Assembly (NCBI RefSeq): GCF_900169565.1
Contig: NZ_LT828648.1
Span: forward strand, 2,296,876-2,360,875
Direction of reading: 5' to 3'
Origin: Nitrospira japonica
GTDB lineage: Bacteria; Nitrospirota; Nitrospiria; Nitrospirales; Nitrospiraceae
Length of the DNA stretch: 64,000 bases
The notes under the pieces are model-generated. The model saw nothing but the letters and a program-made list of their open reading frames with translations, made no database searches and had not been told where the DNA came from. The position numbers and the translations under genes were made by a program. This document shows, piece after piece, positions 10,531 through 19,763 of this stretch (position 1 is the first letter of the stretch; the number at the start of each line of letters is the position of its first letter).

Positions 10531-10560
10531 TTGACAGCCGAGACCGAAACGGAGTTAGCT
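10531..10560 (+). promoter_or_regulatory. possible ribBA promoter
   Basis: TTGACA at 10531-10536 is a perfect -35 box, but the matching -10 region 17-18 nt downstream (GTTAGC/TTAGCT) is weak. No FMN riboswitch fits in the 105-bp gap before ribBA. Confidence 0.3.
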
Positions 10561-10616
10561 GAGACCGGCTCGTTCCCCAATTTTCAGTTCAAAATCTGAC
10601 CTTTCGGCGAACATCC

Positions 10617-11828
10617 ATGAGCACCCCGTTCAATACCATCGAGGACGCGATTCGAGACATCAAAAAGGGCCGGTTCGTCATTCTCGTGGACGACGAAGAC
10701 CGCGAAAACGAGGGCGACCTGGTCATTGCGGCGGAGAAAGTGACTCCCCAGGCCATCAATTTTATGGCCAAGCATGCCCGCGGGTTGATCTGCCTTGCGT
10801 TGACGCCGGAGCGGGTGGAAGAGCTGCAGTTGCCTCAGCAGGCGGTCGAGAACACGGCCGCGTTCGGTACCGCGTTCACCGTGTCCATCGATGCGCGCAA
10901 GGACATCACGACCGGTATTTCCGCTGCGGACCGGGCGACTACGATCCATGTCGCGATCGATCCAAAATCCAAGCCGCCCGACCTTGCCCGGCCCGGCCAT
11001 ATTTTCCCGCTGAAGGCGCAGCAGGGCGGGGTGTTGAAGCGGGCGGGTCAGACGGAAGGATCGGTCGATCTGGCGAGGCTGGCCGGCCTCAATCCTTCCG
11101 GCGTGATCTGCGAGATCATGAACGAGGACGGCACGATGGCCCGTGTGCCGGAATTGGCGAAGTTTGCCAAAGCGCACAAGCTCCGGATGATCACGATAAA
11201 GGCCTTGATCGAATACCGCATGCAGCGAGAGACATTTGTGAAACGAGCGGCGAGCGCCCGTTTACCGACCATGTTCGGCGACTTCGAGGCAATAGCCTTC
11301 GAGAATCAGCTCGACGGTGCAACTCATATTGCACTGGTGAAAGGTCGGATAGATGATGGCCAACCCACACTCGTGCGGGTACATTCAGGCTGCCTAACGG
11401 CCGAAGTTTTGGGATCCCTACGCTGTGATTGCCGGGATCAGCTCCACAAGGCGATGGAGATGATTCAGAAGGAGGGGCGGGGCGTAGTGCTCTATCTGAA
11501 TAAGCAGGAGGGGCGCGGCATTGGCCTGCTCAATAAGATCAAAGCCTACGGGCTGCAGGATCAAGGCAGCGATACCGTCGAGGCGAATCTAAAGTTAGGT
11601 TTCAAGCCCGACCTGCGGACTTATGGTGTCGGCGCGCAGATTCTTGTGGATCTGGGACTTCATGCGATCAGGGTCATGACGAACAATCCACGAAAAATTG
11701 TTGGGATCGACGGCTACGGGTTGAACGTGGTCGAGCGCGTGCCCATCGAGATCCAGCCCCGCGAAGCCAATGTCAGGTATCTGCGGACCAAGAAGAAAAA
11801 GTTGGGGCACATCCTGAAAAAAGTTTGA
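10617..11828 (+). CDS. ribBA: bifunctional 3,4-dihydroxy-2-butanone-4-phosphate synthase / GTP cyclohydrolase II
   Basis: This enzyme catalyses the two entry steps of riboflavin synthesis, from ribulose 5-phosphate and from GTP. The N-terminal half (1-205) has [16 protein letters not shown] and [10 protein letters not shown]. The C-terminal half has [17 protein letters not shown] (zinc cysteines), [18 protein letters not shown] and MTNNPRKI. One point is odd: residue 145 is Gln (RAGQTEG, codon 11049-11051) where most RibB domains have a metal-binding His (GHTE). I believe the same substitution occurs in some other RibBA proteins, so activity may persist. The stretch 11270-11700 is less GC-rich than its surroundings. 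Operon with ribH and nusB. Confidence 0.95.
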   Translation: MSTPFNTIEDAIRDIKKGRFVILVDDEDRENEGDLVIAAEKVTPQAINFMAKHARGLICLALTPERVEELQLPQQAVENTAAFGTAFTVSIDARKDITTGISAADRATTIHVAIDPKSKPPDLARPGHIFPLKAQQGGVLKRAGQTEGSVDLARLAGLNPSGVICEIMNEDGTMARVPELAKFAKAHKLRMITIKALIEYRMQRETFVKRAASARLPTMFGDFEAIAFENQLDGATHIALVKGRIDDGQPTLVRVHSGCLTAEVLGSLRCDCRDQLHKAMEMIQKEGRGVVLYLNKQEGRGIGLLNKIKAYGLQDQGSDTVEANLKLGFKPDLRTYGVGAQILVDLGLHAIRVMTNNPRKIVGIDGYGLNVVERVPIEIQPREANVRYLRTKKKKLGHILKKV

Positions 11829-11967
11829 GCAGGGACGACCGGGATGGTGCCCGTGCTCGAGGAACGCGCACCAAAAATCGGCGCTCGCCCAGGTCAACGT
11901 GCATGTGGTGCACTCCTGCCTCTTGTCTTGTGATCGGGATGTCTCGGGAAGGGATCAATACAGAAGG

Positions 11968-12504
11968 ATGAAGCTCAGGAAGGGCTCCCATAACGCGACG
12001 GGGTTGAAGTTTGGGATCGTCGTCGCGAAGTTCAACAAGTTCGTGACGAGCAAACTCTTGTCCTCCTGTCTGGACGGTTTGATGAAACATGGTGTCGTCG
12101 AGCAGGACGTCGAAGTGGTGCGCGTGCCGGGGGCATTCGAAATTCCGTTGATCGCGCGGACGCTCGCGGCGACGAAGCGATTCGACGCGGTGATCTGTCT
12201 CGGCGCGGTGATTCGCGGGGATACGCCGCATTTCGACTACATTAGCGGAGAGGCGAGCCGGGGGATCGGTCAGGCGGCGCTGGATGCCGATGTCCCCATC
12301 ATCTTCGGGGTACTGACCACCGATACGGTGGCGCAGGCGATCGAACGGGCGGACCCGGCCAAGTTCAATCGGGGCGGAGAGGCCGCCAAGTCGGCGATCG
12401 AGATGGCGACGGTGATGCGGGCATTGCGGGTCGGAGACGCACCGTCCGCTGAAAAACTCAAACACGACGGCGTGCGGCGGCCGGCTCGAAGGCGTTCCGC
12501 TTGA
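11968..12504 (+). CDS. ribH: 6,7-dimethyl-8-ribityllumazine synthase
   Basis: Lumazine synthase makes the penultimate riboflavin intermediate from the RibB and RibD products. Family motifs are [43 protein letters not shown] and the catalytic His region FGVLTTDT. The start [16 protein letters not shown] matches the usual length, although the frame is open upstream. A purine-rich GGGAAGGG lies somewhat far from this ATG. The C-terminal tail ([16 protein letters not shown]) is basic and longer than usual. The stop codon overlaps the alternative TTG start of nusB, so the genes are translationally coupled. Riboflavin synthase and ribD are not in this window. Confidence 0.94.
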   Translation: MKLRKGSHNATGLKFGIVVAKFNKFVTSKLLSSCLDGLMKHGVVEQDVEVVRVPGAFEIPLIARTLAATKRFDAVICLGAVIRGDTPHFDYISGEASRGIGQAALDADVPIIFGVLTTDTVAQAIERADPAKFNRGGEAAKSAIEMATVMRALRVGDAPSAEKLKHDGVRRPARRRSA

Positions 12505-12506
12505 TC

Positions 12507-12947
12507 ATGGGTTCCCGCCATCAATCTCGTGAACGGGCGCTCCAGATCCTGTTCCAATACGATATCCACGGCAAGCCCGGCGTCTGGCTCGACGAGTTCT
12601 GGAACCAGTGCGAGGCGACGGAAGACGTCAGGGCCTTCGCGGAAGAATTAGTCCGCGGGGTGTTGGAGCATCGGGCCGAATTGGACGCGCTGCTCGGCCG
12701 CTATGCGACCAATTGGAAGGTCAGCCGGATGCAGGTCGTCGATCGCAATATTCTGCGTCTGGGGATCTATGAACTCCTGTGGCGCGAGGATGTGCCGGCG
12801 AAGGTCACGATGAACGAAGCGATCGAGTTGGCCAAGGACTTCGGCGATGACGAAGCGGCCAAGTTCGTCAACGGTGTGTTGGACAAGGTCCTGGCCGCTG
12901 AAGCGCGGTTGGAAGCCAAGCGCAAAGCGGCGTCCGGGCGGCCGTGA
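12507..12947 (+). CDS. nusB: transcription antitermination factor NusB
   Basis: NusB binds boxA RNA with S10 during rRNA antitermination. The helical protein (146 residues) has the expected N-terminus [19 protein letters not shown] and the conserved C-terminal [31 protein letters not shown] plus FVNGVLDKV. The ATG at 12507 gives the typical start; a TTG at 12501 overlapping the ribH stop would add two residues. The ribH-nusB pairing is a common bacterial arrangement and supports both calls. Confidence 0.94.
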   Translation: MGSRHQSRERALQILFQYDIHGKPGVWLDEFWNQCEATEDVRAFAEELVRGVLEHRAELDALLGRYATNWKVSRMQVVDRNILRLGIYELLWREDVPAKVTMNEAIELAKDFGDDEAAKFVNGVLDKVLAAEARLEAKRKAASGRP

Positions 12948-12974
12948 AGGACATATGACAAGGAAGAGGGCATC

Positions 12975-14312
12975 GTGATCGATCGGTATACCCGTCCGGG
13001 GATGAAGGCCATTTGGGATCTCAAACACAAGTATGAGATCTGGCTCGAGGTGGAATTGCAGGCTTGTGCGGCGTTCGAACGGGCCGGCCAGGCACCGCGC
13101 GGTACCGCCGCCAGAATTCGTCGGAAGGCCAGGATCAACGTCAAGCGCATCGCGAAAATCGAGTTGGTGACCAAGCATGACGTCATCGCGTTTCTTGAAT
13201 CGCTGGCGGATGACGTCGGGCCGGAGCATCGGTTCCTGCATATGGGACTGACGTCCTCCGATATCGTGGATACGTCGCTCGCCATGCAGCTGACCGAGGC
13301 ACTCGATCTCATTCTCGACGGGGTGGAAGGATTTCAGAAGGTCTTGAAGGACCAGGCCTTGCGGCACAAGCGGACCGTGACGGTCGGCCGGTCGCACGGC
13401 ATCCATGGGGAGCCCATTTCGTTCGGGTTCAAGCTCGCCATCTGGTACGAAGAGATCGGTCGGCATCTGGAACGGCTGCGCCAGGTGCGCGGCATCATTG
13501 CGGTGGGCAAGCTATCCGGGGCGATGGGGACGTTCGCCCATCAAGGGCCGGAGATCGAGGCCTACGTCTGTTCCAAGCTGGGGCTGTCCGTCGATCCGGT
13601 GTCGAATCAAGTGGTGCAGCGGGACCGGCATGCGGCCTTCGCCACGGCCCTCGCCTTGCTGGCCGCCACGATCGAAAAGATCGCCACGGAGATCCGTCAT
13701 CTTCAGCGGACGGAAGTGCTGGAGGCCGAGGAATATTTTTCCCAGGGTCAAAAGGGTTCGTCCGCGATGCCGCACAAGCGCAACCCCATCGTATCGGAAA
13801 ACCTGTGCGGTCTCGCCCGCCTCGTACGGGCCAACAGCCTGGCCGCGATGGAGAACGTCGCGCTGTGGCACGAGCGGGACATCAGTCATTCGTCCGTCGA
13901 ACGCGTGATCATGCCGGACAGCACGATTCTGGTGGACTACATGCTGGCGAAGGTCACCGATCTGATCGCCCGCCTGGTCGTGTATCCGGAGCGAATGAAA
14001 CGCAATCTGGAGTTGACCGGAGGGTTGGTATATTCGCAGCGCCTGCTGTTGGCACTGGTCGCCAAAGGGGCTCAGCGGAAGGAGTCGTACGAGGCGGTCC
14101 AGCGCAACGCCATGGCGTCATGGCAAGGCGCGGGCATGTTGCAGGACTTGGCGGCCAAAGACCCGTTCATCGCGCGACATTTGAAGAGGAGCGAAATTGC
14201 CGCCTGTTTCGACCCGCGGTATTATCTGCGGCACCTCGACCAAGTATTTCGTCGGGTGTTCAGAGGCCCGGGACGGAGAAGGGGCGCCCAAAGAAAGCGA
14301 GGAGGCCGATGA
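12975..14312 (+). CDS. purB: adenylosuccinate lyase
   Basis: PurB cleaves SAICAR to AICAR and adenylosuccinate to AMP. The 445-residue protein carries the fumarase/aspartase superfamily signature GSSAMPHKRNP near 265, the GLTSSDIVDTSLA motif near 93 and the His-containing TVGRSHGIHGEP near 140. The start is GTG, preceded by AAGGAAGAGGG. The C-terminus ends in a basic tail. Its stop overlaps the ATG of the chlorite dismutase gene (ATGA), so the two are translationally coupled. First gene of the purine block. Confidence 0.95.
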   Translation: MIDRYTRPGMKAIWDLKHKYEIWLEVELQACAAFERAGQAPRGTAARIRRKARINVKRIAKIELVTKHDVIAFLESLADDVGPEHRFLHMGLTSSDIVDTSLAMQLTEALDLILDGVEGFQKVLKDQALRHKRTVTVGRSHGIHGEPISFGFKLAIWYEEIGRHLERLRQVRGIIAVGKLSGAMGTFAHQGPEIEAYVCSKLGLSVDPVSNQVVQRDRHAAFATALALLAATIEKIATEIRHLQRTEVLEAEEYFSQGQKGSSAMPHKRNPIVSENLCGLARLVRANSLAAMENVALWHERDISHSSVERVIMPDSTILVDYMLAKVTDLIARLVVYPERMKRNLELTGGLVYSQRLLLALVAKGAQRKESYEAVQRNAMASWQGAGMLQDLAAKDPFIARHLKRSEIAACFDPRYYLRHLDQVFRRVFRGPGRRRGAQRKRGGR

Positions 14313-15109
14313 GTCGATCACGCTGTGCCGGGCTGTATGCCATTGTGCTGTGTGTCCTATTGGGAGGGTGGGTGTCGGCGTCCTACGCCGCCGCCGATCG
14401 GGACAAGCTGCTCAGTGAACCGGGCATCTACGGGACCTTTGCCGCGTTCGGCTTGACGGAAGAATGGGGCAGGCTGGACGCTCCGGCAAAGATCGCTCAC
14501 CTGACTGCCTTGAAGGGCGTGGTCGAGCAGCATCGCGAAAAGGTCGCGATCGATTTGTATCTCCTCCGAGGGCTGTCCGACCATGCGGACGTTCTCTTCC
14601 GCATTCACGCGGCGGACTTGCGGGATTCGCAGAAGTTCCTGGTCGATCTCCATGCGAGTCCGATGGGACGCTATCTGAAAGGGGCGGGCGTTCTGAACGG
14701 GATGAGCAAAAAGGCGAATTACGTTCCGGGGTTTCCCGACCAGATGAAGGCGGATCTGAAGACTGCCAGTGAGCCGGGCCCCGTTCCCTATGCGATCGTG
14801 ATTCCGATCAGAAAGAGCGCCGAATGGTGGGCGCTCGATCAGGAGAAGCGCGCGGTCATGATGAAGGAACACACCGAAGCGGCGCTGCCCTATCACAAAA
14901 CTGTGAAGCGGAAGCTCTATCACTCCAGCGGGCTGGACGATTTGGACTTCATTACCTATTTCGAGACCTCGAACCTGGAGGATTTCCACAACCTCATTCT
15001 GTCGCTGGAAAAGGTGAAGGAGTTTCAATATACGCGGCGATTCGGCCACCCCACCTTGCTCGGCACGTCGAAGTCCCTCGACCAACTCATCGAAACATTG
15101 GCTCAGTGA
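14309..15109 (+). CDS. cld: chlorite dismutase (secreted, haem b enzyme)
   Basis: Cld converts chlorite to chloride and dioxygen in the periplasm. The 266-residue precursor has a signal peptide (SRCAGLYAIVLCVLLGGW, probable cleavage after SYAAA). The body closely resembles my memory of the pentameric Nitrospira defluvii enzyme: YLLRGLSDHADVLFRIHA, PYAIVIPIRKSAEWWALDQE, EHTEAALPYHKTVKRKLYHS and DDLDFITYFET. Counting from the N. defluvii numbering, the equivalents of Lys141, proximal haem ligand His160 and distal catalytic Arg173 are all present. Unexpectedly it sits inside a purine operon, its ATG overlapping the purB stop. Perchlorate reductase genes are absent, so the natural substrate context (environmental or secondary chlorite, or other peroxides) is open. 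Confidence 0.93.
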   Translation: MSRSRCAGLYAIVLCVLLGGWVSASYAAADRDKLLSEPGIYGTFAAFGLTEEWGRLDAPAKIAHLTALKGVVEQHREKVAIDLYLLRGLSDHADVLFRIHAADLRDSQKFLVDLHASPMGRYLKGAGVLNGMSKKANYVPGFPDQMKADLKTASEPGPVPYAIVIPIRKSAEWWALDQEKRAVMMKEHTEAALPYHKTVKRKLYHSSGLDDLDFITYFETSNLEDFHNLILSLEKVKEFQYTRRFGHPTLLGTSKSLDQLIETLAQ

Positions 15110-15130
15110 CGGGCCTGATTGCGAGGCGCC

Positions 15131-15835
15131 ATGACCAGCGGCACCATGATCTACGAGGGCAAGGCAAAGAAGATTTTCACGACGTCAGATCCCGATCAGG
15201 TCGTCCAGTACTTCAAGGACGACGCGACGGCCTTCAACGCACAGAAGCGCGGGACTATCCTTGAAAAAGGGGTCGTCAACAACAAAGTGTCGGAGCGGCT
15301 GTTCCGGTTGTTGGAACAGAACGGCGTGCCGACGCATTTCGTCGCGCGCACGAGCGACCGCGAGATGCTGACCAAGAAGGTCGCGATCGTGCCGGTCGAG
15401 GTCGTCGTGCGGAACGTCGTCGCGGGCAGCCTGGCCAAGCGCCTGGGGTTGAAGGAAGGCGAACCGATCGAGCCCGCGATCGTCGAGTGGTATTACAAGA
15501 ACGACGCGCTCGGGGATCCGTTGATTGCCGACGATCACGTGCGTCTGCTCAAGCTGGCGACGCCCGAACAGATGGCGGAGATCAGGAAGCTGGCGCTGAA
15601 AGTCAACGGCGTGCTGCAGCCGTTCTTCGGCGAACGGCGGATGATCCTGGTCGACTTCAAGCTGGAGTTCGGCCTGTACAATGCAACGCTCATCCTGGCC
15701 GATGAGATCTCTCCGGATACCTGCCGGTTCTGGGATCAGACGACGAAGGAGTCGATGGACAAGGATCGATTCAGGAAGGACTTGGGTAGGATCGAGGAGG
15801 CGTATCAGGAGGTATTGAAGCGAGTCTGCGGATAG
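15131..15835 (+). CDS. purC: phosphoribosylaminoimidazole-succinocarboxamide synthase
   Basis: PurC joins CAIR and aspartate to give SAICAR. The protein (234 residues) has the family start MIYEGKAKKIF, the ATP-binding DDATAFNAQKRG, VEVVVRNVVAGSLAKRLG and DFKLEFGL, and the signature ILADEISPDTCRFWD. The ATG at 15131 with a nearby GCGAGG is preferred to a TTG four codons upstream. It precedes the first of two structured intergenic repeats. Confidence 0.95.
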   Translation: MTSGTMIYEGKAKKIFTTSDPDQVVQYFKDDATAFNAQKRGTILEKGVVNNKVSERLFRLLEQNGVPTHFVARTSDREMLTKKVAIVPVEVVVRNVVAGSLAKRLGLKEGEPIEPAIVEWYYKNDALGDPLIADDHVRLLKLATPEQMAEIRKLALKVNGVLQPFFGERRMILVDFKLEFGLYNATLILADEISPDTCRFWDQTTKESMDKDRFRKDLGRIEEAYQEVLKRVCG

Positions 15836-15840
15836 GCGCC

Positions 15841-15938
15841 GCGGGTCCTGTCGGCGAACAGCCCCAGCGTGCTCGCACCCCCGCCCGGTGTGGGGACCCC
15901 CGCTGCGTGCGCTAGGGCGCCCGTTCGCCGCCACCCGC
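15841..15938. repeat. structured intergenic element, copy A
   Basis: A 98-bp imperfect palindrome just after purC. The outer stem GCGGGT (15841-15846) pairs with ACCCGC (15933-15938). The private arm GGCGAAC plus GCCC-c-AGCG (15853-15869) pairs with CGCT-a-GGGC plus GTTCGCC (15910-15929). The loop contains GTGCTCG and CCCCCGCCCGGTGTGGGG. Ends and loop core are shared with copies B (16531) and C (37938), while the arms are not. Confidence 0.7.
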
Positions 15939-16058
15939 ACGGGCCACCGAGTCAAGATAAATGTGGTTATCCGAGTTTCCGCTGATGTCGCGGCGCAACA
16001 CTCAGCCTCTCCTAATTAACCTTCGTGAAGGGAGGGAGGAGGGCGAGGAAGAGACAGA

Positions 16059-16277
16059 ATGCTGAAGGGGTTTCTAAATTATGGACTCGTGGCGGCGGTG
16101 TTGGTGTGGGCCGCCGTGGTCGGTCTCATGGCCTATCGGCTGGAGGATTCTCCGTGGCGGTGGGCCTTCATTGCCCTGGTCTTCGCGGGGATTTTGACGA
16201 TCGTTGCCATATTCCGGATCAGGCGGTACATCGACGGGTTGAGCAAGGCAGAACAGGATCGGGGGAGCCAATCGTGA
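16059..16277 (+). CDS. small membrane protein, two helices, 72 aa
   Basis: I do not recognise a family. The protein has two clear hydrophobic helices, LVAAVLVWAAVVGLMAY and WAFIALVFAGILTIVAIF, followed by a charged tail, so it is an inner-membrane protein. The ATG follows a purine-rich GGAGGAGGG region. Its stop overlaps the GTG start of purS (GTGA), which ties its translation to the FGAM synthase subunit. No purine role is known to me for such a protein. It lies between two copies of the structured repeat. Confidence 0.65.
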   Translation: MLKGFLNYGLVAAVLVWAAVVGLMAYRLEDSPWRWAFIALVFAGILTIVAIFRIRRYIDGLSKAEQDRGSQS

Positions 16278-16513
16278 AAGCAAAAGTCCACGTGACATTG
16301 AAGCAGGGGATTCTTGATCCGCAGGGGAAAGCGATTGAGCATGCGCTCCAATCGTTGGGCTTTCAGAGCGCGTCGAACGTCCGTGTCGGGAAGTATATGG
16401 AACTGGACCTGAACGAAACGGACAGGGCCAAGGCGGAAGCTCTGCTGAAGCAGATGTGCGAAAAGCTGCTGGCCAATACGGTCATCGAAGAATATCGGTA
16501 CGAGTTGTCGTGA
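16274..16513 (+). CDS. purS: FGAM synthase subunit PurS
   Basis: PurS is the small subunit that holds PurL and PurQ together in the three-protein formylglycinamidine ribonucleotide synthase. The 79-residue protein has the family pattern KVHVTLKQGILDPQGKAIEHALQ in parts and ends near VIEEYRYEL. It starts with GTG overlapping the stop of the small membrane protein gene. The presence of a separate PurS agrees with the short PurL encoded downstream. Confidence 0.93.
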   Translation: MKAKVHVTLKQGILDPQGKAIEHALQSLGFQSASNVRVGKYMELDLNETDRAKAEALLKQMCEKLLANTVIEEYRYELS

Positions 16514-16530
16514 AATATTTCGGAACAAGA

Positions 16531-16634
16531 GCGCGGGTCCTGTCACCGGCGGAGTCCGCCGTGCTCGTTCCCCCGCCCGGTGTGGGGGACCCCCTCTGCA
16601 CGCGGCGGGCACCCTCTGTCAGTGCCACCCGCGC
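16531..16634. repeat. structured intergenic element, copy B
   Basis: A 104-bp imperfect palindrome between purS and purQ. The outer stem GCGCGGGT (16531-16538) pairs with ACCCGCGC (16627-16634). The inner arm CCGCCGTG (16556-16563) pairs with CAC..GGCGG (16599-16608, two bases bulged). The core repeats GTGCTCG and CCCCCGCCCGGTGTGGGG of copy A exactly. The arm sequence differs from copy A but still pairs, if less well. Confidence 0.68.
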
Positions 16635-16673
16635 AAGGGCATTTACTCAACGGCATGGTAGGAGGGGGGAGAC

Positions 16674-17396
16674 GTGAAGATCGGGATCGTGGTGTTTCCC
16701 GGCAGCAATTGCGATCACGATTGCCGCCATGTCTTTCAAGACGTGCTCGGTCAAACGGTGGCGATGGTCTGGCACAAAGATGCGTTGCCGGCCGGATTGG
16801 ACGCGGTCGTGATTCCCGGAGGGTTCTCGTACGGCGACTATTTACGCACGGGGGCGATCGCACGGTTCTCGCCCGTCATGACGGGGATCAAGGAGTTTGC
16901 CGCAAAGGGCGGGATGGTGTTGGGGATTTGCAACGGGTTCCAAATCCTGCTCGAGGCCGGATTGCTGCCCGGCGCGATGCTGCGGAACCGCGAACTGCAT
17001 TTCGTCTGCCGGGACGTCTTCGTGCGGGTCGAAAATGCGGCCACGCCGTTCACCAACGCCTGTGTCCCCGGACAAGTGCTCAGGATTCCAATCGCACATG
17101 CCGAGGGCAGCTATTATACGGACCCGGTAACGCTCGCGGGATTGCAGGCGAACGCCCAGATCGTCTTTCGGTACTGTGCCGCCGACGGCACGGTCGGCAC
17201 GGAGGCGAATCCGAACGGATCCTTGGACGGGATCGCCGGCATTCGCAATGCCGAAGGCAACGTCTTGGGCATGATGCCCCATCCCGAACGCTGCGCAGAA
17301 GCATTGTTGGGAAATGAAGACGGACGTCTGATCTTTGCGTCCATGTTGGAGACGATGAGAGGAAAGCGGAGCGAGCTGAAAATGGCGGGAGTGTGA
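16674..17396 (+). CDS. purQ: FGAM synthase glutaminase subunit PurQ
   Basis: PurQ releases ammonia from glutamine for FGAM synthesis. It is a class I glutamine amidotransferase: FPGSNCDHD at the start, nucleophile Cys in [11 protein letters not shown] near 87, and His/Glu in MMPHPERC near the end. Length (240) is normal. GTG start with AGGAGGGGGGAG just upstream. It follows repeat copy B and precedes purL by 88 bp. Confidence 0.95.
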   Translation: MKIGIVVFPGSNCDHDCRHVFQDVLGQTVAMVWHKDALPAGLDAVVIPGGFSYGDYLRTGAIARFSPVMTGIKEFAAKGGMVLGICNGFQILLEAGLLPGAMLRNRELHFVCRDVFVRVENAATPFTNACVPGQVLRIPIAHAEGSYYTDPVTLAGLQANAQIVFRYCAADGTVGTEANPNGSLDGIAGIRNAEGNVLGMMPHPERCAEALLGNEDGRLIFASMLETMRGKRSELKMAGV

Positions 17397-17484
17397 CGCC
17401 GGGGATCGGCCGTCGAAGCGAAGCATGGCGGATCCCAAGATATCGGGGCGATGCGGCCTGGCATGACGAAGGGACGAGATAACG

Positions 17485-19731
17485 ATGACCGCTGGTGACT
17501 CACGACTGCGCGATCTCATCGCCCAGCACAATCTCACGGACGACGAGTACAAGAAGATCGTCGAGATCCTGGGGCGCGATCCGAATCTCACGGAATTGGG
17601 CATGTTTTCCGTGATGTGGTCAGAACACTGTTCGTATAAGAGCTCGCGCGTGCATTTGAAGAAACTGCCGACGACCGGCCCGCGTGTGGTGCAGGGACCG
17701 GGTGAAAACGCCGGCGCCGTCGACATCGGGGACGGCCTCTGCGTCGTCTTCAAGATGGAGTCGCACAACCATCCGTCGTTCATCGAGCCGTATCAGGGCG
17801 CGGCGACCGGCGTGGGAGGGATCCTGCGCGACATCTTTACGATGGGCGCGCGGCCGATCGCGCTGCTCGATTCGTTACGGTTCGGCGAGCTGAGTTCGGC
17901 TAAAAACCGTCATCTGATGAGAGGTGTGGTGGCCGGGATCGCCGGATACGGGAACTGCATGGGCGTGCCCACCGTCGGCGGCGAAGTCCGGTTCGACGAC
18001 ATTTACTCGATGAATCCGCTGGTGAATGTGTTCTGCCTCGGCGTGGCGCACAAGGACAAGATTTTCAGGGGCACGGCGGCCGGCGTCGGTAACCCCGTCA
18101 TTTATTTCGGCTCGAAGACCGGTCGTGACGGCATTCACGGCGCGACGATGGCGTCCGATTCGTTCGACGACCAGTCGGAGCAGAAGCGTCCTACCGTCCA
18201 GGTCGGAGATCCGTTCCAAGAGAAGCTATTGTTGGAGGCCTGCCTTGAGTTGATGGCGGAGGATCTTCTGGTGGGCATCCAAGACATGGGCGCAGCCGGT
18301 CTGACGAGTTCCTCGTGCGAAATGGCGTCGAGGGCCGGCAATGGGATCGACCTCGACCTGACGAATGTTCCCCGGCGAGAGCCCGGCATGACCCCCTATG
18401 AATTGATGCTTTCTGAGTCGCAGGAACGCATGTTGATGGTGGCGAAGGCCGGTAAGGAGGACGACTGCATCCGGATTTGCAGGAAATGGGACCTGGACGT
18501 CGCGGTCGTGGGACGGGTGACCGGCGATGGCATGCTCCGGGTGAAGGATCAAGGGCAGGTGGTGGCGGAGATTCCCGCCAAGGCACTGGCAGACGACGGA
18601 CCTCGTTATGAACGGCCGCACCAACCGCCCGCCTATCAGGATATGCTGGCCAATCTGAACTACGATGCGGTGCCAGACGTCAAGGACGCGAATGCCGCGT
18701 TGCTGGCCTTGTTGGAGTCGCCCACGATCGCCAGCAAACGATGGGTCTACCAGCAATACGATCACATGGTCCGCACCAATTCCGTCGTTCGGCCGGGCTC
18801 CGATGCCGCAGTGGTTCGGATCAAGGGGACCGGCAAGGCTGTGGCGATGACCGTGGACTGCAACGGGCGCTATTGCCTGCTCCATCCTTATGAAGGCGCG
18901 AGATTGGCCGTCGCGGAAGCGGCCCGCAATCTCGTCTGTTCGGGAGCGGAGCCGATCGGGTTGACGGACTGTCTAAATTTCGGTAACCCGGAGCGGCCGG
19001 AGATCATGTGGCAGTTCGTGCTGGCCATCGAAGGTCTCAAGGACGCCTGCGAATTCCTGCAGGTCCCCATCGTCAGCGGCAACGTGAGTTTCTACAACGA
19101 GACGAACGGACTGTCCATCTATCCGACCCCCATGCTAGGCATGGTGGGGCTGATCGAGGATGCCGACCGCGCCATGACCCAGTGGTTCAAGCAGGACGGC
19201 GACGACATCATTCTGCTCGGTTCGTCGAGGGAAGATCTCGGCGGATCGGAATATCTCAAAGTCGTGCATTCCCGTGAACAGGGGTCTCCGCCTTTTCTGA
19301 ATCTGGAAACCGAACGGCATGTGCAGGATTGTGTCTTGAGCCTGATCCGTGCGGGTCTGGTACAGTCGGCCCACGACTGCTCAGATGGAGGCCTAGCCGT
19401 CGCGCTGGCCGAATGTTGTATCTCCACCGAAGACCGAAGGCTCGGTGCTGTGGTAACATTACCAGTCGGACGATTGAGGCACGATGCGGTGCTGTTCGGA
19501 GAAAGCCAGTCGCGAGTCGTCTTGTCGTCCAAACCCGAAAATCGTGAGGCTGTTTTGGAACATGCGCGGCAGCGCGGCGTGCCGGCCGAGATCATCGGAG
19601 GAGTCGGGGGCGCGCGTTTCGTGGCCTACGTCAGGGACGCGCATTCGACGACGAGGGTGATCGATAGGCCGGTCTCGGAACTGTACGAGGCCTGGGCCCA
19701 CTCGCTGGAACGGACATTGGTACAGGAATAA
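17485..19731 (+). CDS. purL: FGAM synthase large subunit PurL (small type)
   Basis: PurL catalyses ATP-dependent amidation of FGAR. At 748 residues it is the Bacillus-type PurL that needs separate PurS and PurQ, both encoded just upstream. Motifs include [11 protein letters not shown] near 47, [11 protein letters not shown], the glycine-rich [18 protein letters not shown], and the second half [15 protein letters not shown]-like region with [10 protein letters not shown] and [14 protein letters not shown]. No break or missing motif seen. Confidence 0.96.
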   Translation: MTAGDSRLRDLIAQHNLTDDEYKKIVEILGRDPNLTELGMFSVMWSEHCSYKSSRVHLKKLPTTGPRVVQGPGENAGAVDIGDGLCVVFKMESHNHPSFIEPYQGAATGVGGILRDIFTMGARPIALLDSLRFGELSSAKNRHLMRGVVAGIAGYGNCMGVPTVGGEVRFDDIYSMNPLVNVFCLGVAHKDKIFRGTAAGVGNPVIYFGSKTGRDGIHGATMASDSFDDQSEQKRPTVQVGDPFQEKLLLEACLELMAEDLLVGIQDMGAAGLTSSSCEMASRAGNGIDLDLTNVPRREPGMTPYELMLSESQERMLMVAKAGKEDDCIRICRKWDLDVAVVGRVTGDGMLRVKDQGQVVAEIPAKALADDGPRYERPHQPPAYQDMLANLNYDAVPDVKDANAALLALLESPTIASKRWVYQQYDHMVRTNSVVRPGSDAAVVRIKGTGKAVAMTVDCNGRYCLLHPYEGARLAVAEAARNLVCSGAEPIGLTDCLNFGNPERPEIMWQFVLAIEGLKDACEFLQVPIVSGNVSFYNETNGLSIYPTPMLGMVGLIEDADRAMTQWFKQDGDDIILLGSSREDLGGSEYLKVVHSREQGSPPFLNLETERHVQDCVLSLIRAGLVQSAHDCSDGGLAVALAECCISTEDRRLGAVVTLPVGRLRHDAVLFGESQSRVVLSSKPENREAVLEHARQRGVPAEIIGGVGGARFVAYVRDAHSTTRVIDRPVSELYEAWAHSLERTLVQE

Positions 19732-19763
19732 CCAGGGATCATCCTACCCACGGCAGTGGCATC

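Noticed and set aside
10512-10616. FMN riboswitch before ribBA
   Set aside because: The gap is too short and lacks the conserved FMN-aptamer segments.
13805-14308. Upstream extension of the chlorite dismutase frame
   Set aside because: It overlaps purB in another frame, and the signal peptide starts at 14309.
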